Assembly: GCF_000003605.2 (NCBI RefSeq)
Contig: NW_003128369.1
Coordinates: 453,201 to 517,200, forward strand
Origin: Saccoglossus kowalevskii
Taxonomy: Eukaryota; Hemichordata; Enteropneusta; Harrimaniidae
DNA length: 64,000 bases
Direction: 5' to 3'
Position 1 is the first letter of the stretch; the number at the start of each line of letters is the position of its first letter. The translations under genes and the position numbers were made by a program. Under the pieces are notes generated by a model. It was not told the DNA's origin and did not search any database. It was given only the letters and a program-made list of their open reading frames with translations. Below, one piece after another: positions 58,851 to 64,000 of this stretch.

Positions 58851-60401
58851 GCAACCAATACTATGATGCTGTTGTCAAAATGAAACAATGTTACCAAAAT
58901 ACCAATTCATATATTTATTTATATCATAGCCCCCCGAGAACCACCCACATCACTACTTCCAGTTATGTTAAATACAGCATTTGCTCTATTAAAAGTGCAT
59001 ATGCGTAAATGACAGAAAAGAGTCTGTGGTCAAAGACATACAATTATTTCAATGATTTGGAGACGTACTTCTAATATTGTAAATACGGTATTCCTTATTT
59101 ATACTTCATGCCTTGAATAATGTTAGCACATGGGAGTTGTTTCTAAGGTTTTGCTGATTGATCCAATCTGATTAAAATCTGATGTAGTGTACAGGCTTTA
59201 ATTATTTTCGCTATAAATTTATTTTAATTTTATTTGTTATTACTTTTGTTATATTATTTTACTTTGATTTTTTTTAATTCCGCCCTACATACATCACAAT
59301 ATCAAAGTAAACTATCTAGATTTCTCAGTCATTGGCTGAATGACAATTTAAGTAAGCACAAAGCGAGATTAGTATGCAAGTACAGCAAATGGCATTGTAG
59401 ACAATTGGACAACTTTATTTTTAAGTTTGATTTTACAAGATATTTCTTAAAACTACAAAGGAAAATAATTAAATATTTCCACACAGTAGTTTCAAATTTC
59501 TACTCATTGTTTTCATAATTGTAAATTCATAAATGGCTTCCTCTAGAATTGTTCTTAATACAAAGCTCAAACTGTACAAGAATTCCAGTTAGAAAATTGA
59601 GCAGTATTATTAAATGATTGTAAATTCAGAAAAGGTTTATTATGGAATTTTTCTGTACAAGAATTCCAGTTAAATTTTCATTGATTTGTCGCCAAAATTG
59701 TGTTTGAATCTTTTTTCATGTGAAGTTATAAGCATAATATAATAATACAGACCAAAGTGTGCAAATAGCAGAACTTAGAAGAGCATTACCGTAACTTAAT
59801 TGTGATTGAGTTCACAGCATCTTAACATGTCATCATCGAGACACCGAATCTTTGATGATTGAAAATGGACCAGTATCATTTGATGTGAAGCATTTTCCAT
59901 TAAGATGAGTCACGGTTGCACAACAGCCTTTTTTAGTTGTTTCTTGTAGTAGCCATTTATGACTCCTTTTGATTTTATAGTATAACAATTTTACTGCCAC
60001 TGTGTTTGAGTGAACATCAAACGTTGGTTGGTTGCATACATGAATAATTCAAGACAGCAATTATTGAGAAAACAATAACTTGGTGGATAAACCTTGCAGT
60101 ATTCAGGTTTTGATCAGTATAACTCACGAACGCCCAAACTTTCCCGATTTTTCAGCCATATTAATAGTTCTCAGTATTAAAAGGTCTTTCAACTTAATTT
60201 CACTACAAAACTTTAAAGCAGTGTTCACAGTATTGTTTTTATACACTACATTTCCTCAAGCCATGAATGTTTTTTTTTATATGAAATCACAATTAGTGGA
60301 TGCATACCATCCATAAAGAATTCCACAAAGGTGACCTTTGATTCCATTACCTTAAAATGAATAGTTTTTGCAATTTCAACATTCTGTGCCAAACTTTACA
60401 A

Positions 60402-60431
60402 TACAATATATATATATATATATATATATAC
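60402..60431. repeat. TA dinucleotide microsatellite
   Basis: About 14 consecutive AT units, likely length-variable. Confidence 0.9.
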
Positions 60432-60796
60432 ACAAACTCAGAGAACTATTATTTGTCTGAGATGCAAATGATTTGAATTGTTTTGAATAAATTTGATATA
60501 TTTTCTGCATAATATGCCCATGAGTATTGGGCATTACCAAAAGGCTTCGCTAGCTAAATAAAAACTTTTTTTTTTTCAAATTTGAAAGTAGCATGTCTTA
60601 TAAATTTAGATAAAAAACAGTCATGTCTAAGTAAAAGTGATAGTATGCCTGGATCAAGATTTAATTTTAAATTCAAAGCATTTGGGTATTCATTACATTA
60701 TTATACATTTTCAGGTATTATTATAATCTGTCACCGTAACGCCATAAGTTACAGCGTGCTGTAATTTTGCAGTATTTTACAGGGTATTTTCATCCT

Positions 60797-61101
60797 ACCA
60801 TATAAGGAAATGCGAATTCCAAATATGGAATGATTACGTGCATAAGTACCTCTTATAATAAAAACAAACATGGCTGACACCTGGGCTTGCCAGACTCCTC
60901 AAAAGGAGTTCGCTGATTCTGTTCTAAACTTTTTGGATTTCAGAATTCCCATGATGCATTCCTGGGAGGAAAATAATATAATAATAAGGTTATTACGAGA
61001 ATACCTCAAAGTATCCACACTTAGACAGTTCGCCGCGCGTCAATCGATACTCCAGCTGTACTGTCTTCATGCATACTTTGAGGTATTCTCGTAATACACA
61101 C
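60797..61101. mobile_element. Interspersed repeat, family F, copy 2, with a perfect 24-bp inverted repeat
   Basis: Arms at 60991-61014 and 61073-61096 (core ACGAGAATACCTCAAAG) are exact inverted copies separated by 58 bp, forming a strong potential hairpin. The left part (AGGAAATGCGAATTCCAAAT) matches 44547-44806. An open frame across it (60870-61094) lacks any known motif and is probably incidental. Confidence 0.65.
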
Positions 61102-61330
61102 ATCATTGTAGAATTGATCATGACTATGACCATGACTCTTTAAGATTCTCTCTATACACTACTGTCAGCATATGTTGTCATGGTATTCACGAAATATAAT
61201 TGCCCTGAAAAATACTTTGGAATAAGAATGGTATTTGGCCACATATGAAGCAGGGATTACATTAATATTTCAATGTAGCAAGTCCTGATGAGAAAATGAA
61301 GTGGAATTGAAAATATATATTTTGTGAAGG

Positions 61331-61336
61331 TTTATT
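61331..61336 (-). promoter_or_regulatory. Polyadenylation signal of the kelch gene
   Basis: Plus-strand TTTATT reads AATAAA on the gene strand, about 95 nt after the stop codon of the kelch gene. Confidence 0.55.
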
Positions 61337-61430
61337 ATAAATGGAACCCCTTTTTGTACAAAAATGGGGGTCCCTTTCTAGTATTGGTGGTCCCGGAAGC
61401 AGTTAAGGCAATCCCTGATAGTAAGCAAGT

Positions 61431-63248
61431 TTAATCATCCTTCTCAGCTTCAAAGAATATACGAGCAGAGAAGCAGGCTTCTGGTCGTAAAGCATACGTT
61501 GCTGCTAAACAATCTGTATTCCGACTGAACCACTTAACAGCCTCGTATTCAACTTCTTCTTCATCATCTTCTGAACCATAATCGCCGACATAGACAATAG
61601 AGGAATAATAGCGTTTAAGAATACTGAAATCATCCCTCCCTTCTATTACAGATTCTGAGGACCCATCATTGAAGCCAGGAGACAGAACACACACATAAAG
61701 TTTGTTATTCAAACTAGCCGGGTAATATTCTTTCATTGGTGAAAACAGTTCCAGAGCATGCCACCATTCCCCTATCTCAGGGTTATAAACTTCTACGTCG
61801 TGTACTTTCTTTGAGTCGTCATCCTCACCGCCGACTAGCCAAATTTCATTATTATGTACAGTAATGCCACTCGAAAATCTCGGGTACACCATGGGCGGGA
61901 GATTAATATTCCAAGTGTCAGTCTCGGTGTTATAACTCATTGTGCGACTTCCAGAGAAAACATAGATGTGTTTTTCCACACTTGCAGCAGACATATCCAT
62001 AGCTTCACGTGGCATGGGAGCAACATACTCCCATCTGCCGAGCAGTGGATCATACTTTTCAATGCTTGTTAATATTTCCCAATCATTTTCTCCTCCTAAT
62101 GCATACACGCATCCATTACATGAAACAAACCCAAACTTCTCCCGGCCAGACAACATAGGTTCTCGCTCCATCCAAACTTTTCTAATATGATTATATTGGT
62201 AAAACTTTCTATCTTCATACTGGCTTGAAGCAGCATAAATATCGTTATTGGATGTAACCACAAATTTTGCACCACACTCATTCATTTCATCTGGATATGG
62301 TATACTGCAGTGCTCAGCCGAACTGGGATCAAGACAAACTAGTTTTCGGTTGTCTTCCACTGCCCAGCCTTTGTCGGTAATAATTAATATGTCTCGGGCA
62401 AACATTCCTAAGCGTCTCTCAATTCTGGGTCCGTCAAAAAGAAAATCCTCACTACTCCCAGCCTCATCAGAATGGCCATGTATGGTTTCCTCAATGTACT
62501 TCAAACATTCAGTGGATTCGGCAATAGTCTGATTACATTTAATCTTGTTGCAAAGATAAGTCAGCTTCATGAACCCCAGACGTAAATCTAGAAAGCACTT
62601 CCAAAGAACTTCTTTCCTATTACATTTATCAAAGGTGTACCATTTTAACAAGGCTTCATACACAGTTTCTTCATTCTTAACGTTCAGTGTACTGCTTTTC
62701 ACAACTCTCTCAATGACCTCGGTCGGAGACTGGGCAAATTCCTCTTCCTCTACTACCTTCACAAAGTGTAGGTTAAAATACTCCCACGCCGAAGTCTCGA
62801 GCTGCTTGTGCGTGATAAGCACAGCTAAATTGTACACACCGACACAATTGTGTGCGTCAATGTGTCTCTCTAAATAGTCGGCACAGTGATTAATAAGTGG
62901 TTCAATCTGAAACATGTGGGCCGCTTGCACCAACCCTTGTATTGTCTCGGCGTCTAGTGTTACTTCAGAGCAATACACATAGTTTAACACGTACTGCAGT
63001 GACTGCGGTTCCACACCCTTTATTGTAATCCTTTCCATGTTGGCTTCACGAAGACTGCCGGTAAACATGGCACGGAAGTAAGGACTGCAAGCTGCAAGAA
63101 CATTACGGTGACACGCAAAGGAACGTTCTCCGGCTACAAGCGTAACATCGGTGAGGATACCAGTCTCGTAGAAAGATTTCAACTCATGGAGAATTTTCTG
63201 TGAATGTTGACAGTCTATGGTGTGTGCTGGCCGTGACGAGTCCGTCAT
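61431..63248 (-). CDS. BTB-BACK-Kelch protein (KLHL family), intronless
   Basis: A single 605-residue open frame. The BTB domain (about 23-128) contains TDVTLVAGERSFACHRNVLA and YFRAMFTGSLREA. The BACK domain (about 133-235) contains NCVGVYNLA and the EETVYEALLKW segment. Kelch repeats follow (about 285-550), with GG pairs and Tyr/Trp blades at CVYALGGENDWEIL, YDPLLGRWEYVAPMP, HIYVFSGSRTMSYN and EIWLVGGEDDD. An acidic insert (about 558-568, SEDDEEEVEYE) lies in the last blade region. Such proteins dimerise through BTB, bind CUL3 through BTB and BACK, and recruit substrates with the propeller. The length is normal for the family. I cannot assign a vertebrate subfamily; several blades are divergent. 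The first ATG is used because the BTB domain follows at the usual distance. The gene is intronless and ends convergently with spectrin, 4.9 kb from the spectrin stop. Confidence 0.93.
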   Translation of the reverse strand: MTDSSRPAHTIDCQHSQKILHELKSFYETGILTDVTLVAGERSFACHRNVLAACSPYFRAMFTGSLREANMERITIKGVEPQSLQYVLNYVYCSEVTLDAETIQGLVQAAHMFQIEPLINHCADYLERHIDAHNCVGVYNLAVLITHKQLETSAWEYFNLHFVKVVEEEEFAQSPTEVIERVVKSSTLNVKNEETVYEALLKWYTFDKCNRKEVLWKCFLDLRLGFMKLTYLCNKIKCNQTIAESTECLKYIEETIHGHSDEAGSSEDFLFDGPRIERRLGMFARDILIITDKGWAVEDNRKLVCLDPSSAEHCSIPYPDEMNECGAKFVVTSNNDIYAASSQYEDRKFYQYNHIRKVWMEREPMLSGREKFGFVSCNGCVYALGGENDWEILTSIEKYDPLLGRWEYVAPMPREAMDMSAASVEKHIYVFSGSRTMSYNTETDTWNINLPPMVYPRFSSGITVHNNEIWLVGGEDDDSKKVHDVEVYNPEIGEWWHALELFSPMKEYYPASLNNKLYVCVLSPGFNDGSSESVIEGRDDFSILKRYYSSIVYVGDYGSEDDEEEVEYEAVKWFSRNTDCLAATYALRPEACFSARIFFEAEKDD

Positions 63249-63640
63249 TTTGATTATCGCCTGTGTCCCAACAATCCACGTAGCAACAGATTTTGAACCG
63301 ACCGTAACGACGTTTGAAGTAAAACGTCGTGATTTCAGGCTTCCTTCAAGATTCAGATCTGTTCTGCATTACCGTAGTTATGTTGGCCCAACAGACTCTG
63401 TAAACCACCTCCACGCCACACTACCGACCTCGTCCCGCATCTTCCATGGAAGCTGCCATTTTGAAGAGCGCCACCAACTTTGAAACGAAATAATCGAATT
63501 ATCGCCGTGGAGATACAATTGGTTTTAGCCTTTGATACTACCAATACTGTTTTTAACACATTGAATTTACTTCATTTAAATTAACGTAGTCTGGTATAGA
63601 GTAATGCTAATAAATCCCAGCTATTAATTTATTTTTTACT
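63249..63640 (-). promoter_or_regulatory. Upstream region of the kelch gene
   Basis: This region has a higher CpG density than its surroundings (CGACCGTAACGACG, CGTCGTG) and, about 200 bp above the ATG, GCTGCCATTTTGAAG, a YY1-like motif. I infer a TATA-less promoter and 5' UTR. No splice acceptor just before the ATG forces an upstream exon, though one is not excluded. Confidence 0.35.
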
Positions 63641-63644
63641 TACT

Positions 63645-63787
63645 GAATTTTTATTTATTTATTTGTTTGTTTGTTTGTTTTGTTTATTTAGAGACTTTCA
63701 CTGAATGGAATATATATATATTTAATTTGCTCTTATAGGCCACTAGCCCCTTTTGCTTATTACAATACTGATACAACAAATCTTTGG
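63645..63787 (-). mobile_element. 3' UTR and tail of a LINE-type retrotransposon
   Basis: On the minus strand the sequence after the ORF stop runs about 90 nt, then an AAATAAAC / AAAC / AAAT short-repeat tail (plus-strand 63655-63692 shows TTTA, TTTG and TTTG repeats). Simple-repeat tails of this type close many non-LTR elements. Confidence 0.5.
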
Positions 63788-64000
63788 TCAAAGGTCAAGT
63801 ACATCTTGTCTCAACTTAAATGCATTTTGTATAAAAACAGCTAAGTTACTAATAATTTCAAATGAATTACATGACATTAAAGAATAAAACTTATTTACAG
63901 ATGGATTTGTATAAGCCCAAATGGGAATGAGCCGCTTTCTAAGCATCTCGTACAGAGGACATATCATAATGAAATGATATTCGTCCTCTACTTCCATCAT
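63788..64000 (-). mobile_element. C-terminal end of a LINE-type reverse transcriptase ORF, cut by the window edge
   Basis: The minus-strand frame is open to the window edge and ends in TGA at 63788-63790. The peptide MEVEDEYHFIMICPLYEMLR carries the Glu-Asp-Glu-Tyr-His-Phe and Cys-Pro-Leu-Tyr pattern typical of the C-terminal part of many non-LTR retrotransposon polyproteins in marine invertebrates. It is followed by an unstructured tail (LRQDVLDL). The catalytic part would lie to the right of the window. Confidence 0.65.

Larger units (their letters stand above)
57266..61430. other. Intergenic repeats between the convergent spectrin and kelch genes
   Basis: Contents are a family A element (57345-57524), a degenerate repeat (57668-58130), a tandem array (58135-58850), a TA microsatellite (60402-60431) and a family F element (60797-61101). 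Short open frames (for example 59234-59518 and 60080-60316) show no domain signature. I see no gene. Confidence 0.6.

Overview
This is a metazoan genomic window: intron-dense, AT-rich, with two assembly gaps (runs of N at 2776-2825 and 43139-43664) and many short terminal-inverted-repeat elements. The main gene is a non-erythroid-type alpha-spectrin. It lacks the vertebrate calpain/calmodulin loop, and it has far more introns than insect or nematode homologues. A marine invertebrate deuterostome (for example a hemichordate) or a lophotrochozoan fits best. That placement is inference; I could not test it.

Layout. At 1-2204 (minus strand) lies what looks like the first coding exon of an FKBP15-like gene that runs off the left edge. 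At 5233-7898 (minus) are the last exons of a gene I do not recognise; its product has a PH-like core and a basic/acidic tail. About 7.9-21.7 kb holds no gene I can support. It contains a reverse-transcriptase relic, several MITE-like elements, tandem duplications, and probably the unseen 5' non-coding exon and first intron of the spectrin gene. At 21756-56505 (plus) I could join 49 coding exons, all GT-AG and all in frame, into a complete alpha-spectrin of 2408 residues. An extra in-frame 33-nt microexon inside the SH3 domain would give 2419. Its 3' UTR probably ends near one of two AATAAA signals (56671, 57244). From 57.3 to 61.4 kb the sequence is repeats. At 61431-63248 (minus) is an intact, intronless BTB-BACK-Kelch gene (605 residues). 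The right edge holds the 3' end of a minus-strand LINE-type retrotransposon.

Functional picture. Alpha-spectrin pairs with beta-spectrin to form the membrane skeleton. The BTB-Kelch protein is probably a substrate adaptor for a CUL3 ubiquitin ligase. The FKBP15-like and PH-like genes, if real, would act at membranes or the cytoskeleton, but nothing in the sequence ties the four loci together. The finding most worth following is the microexon that would lengthen the n-Src loop of the spectrin SH3 domain. This is the same loop that neuronal Src isoforms modify with microexons.
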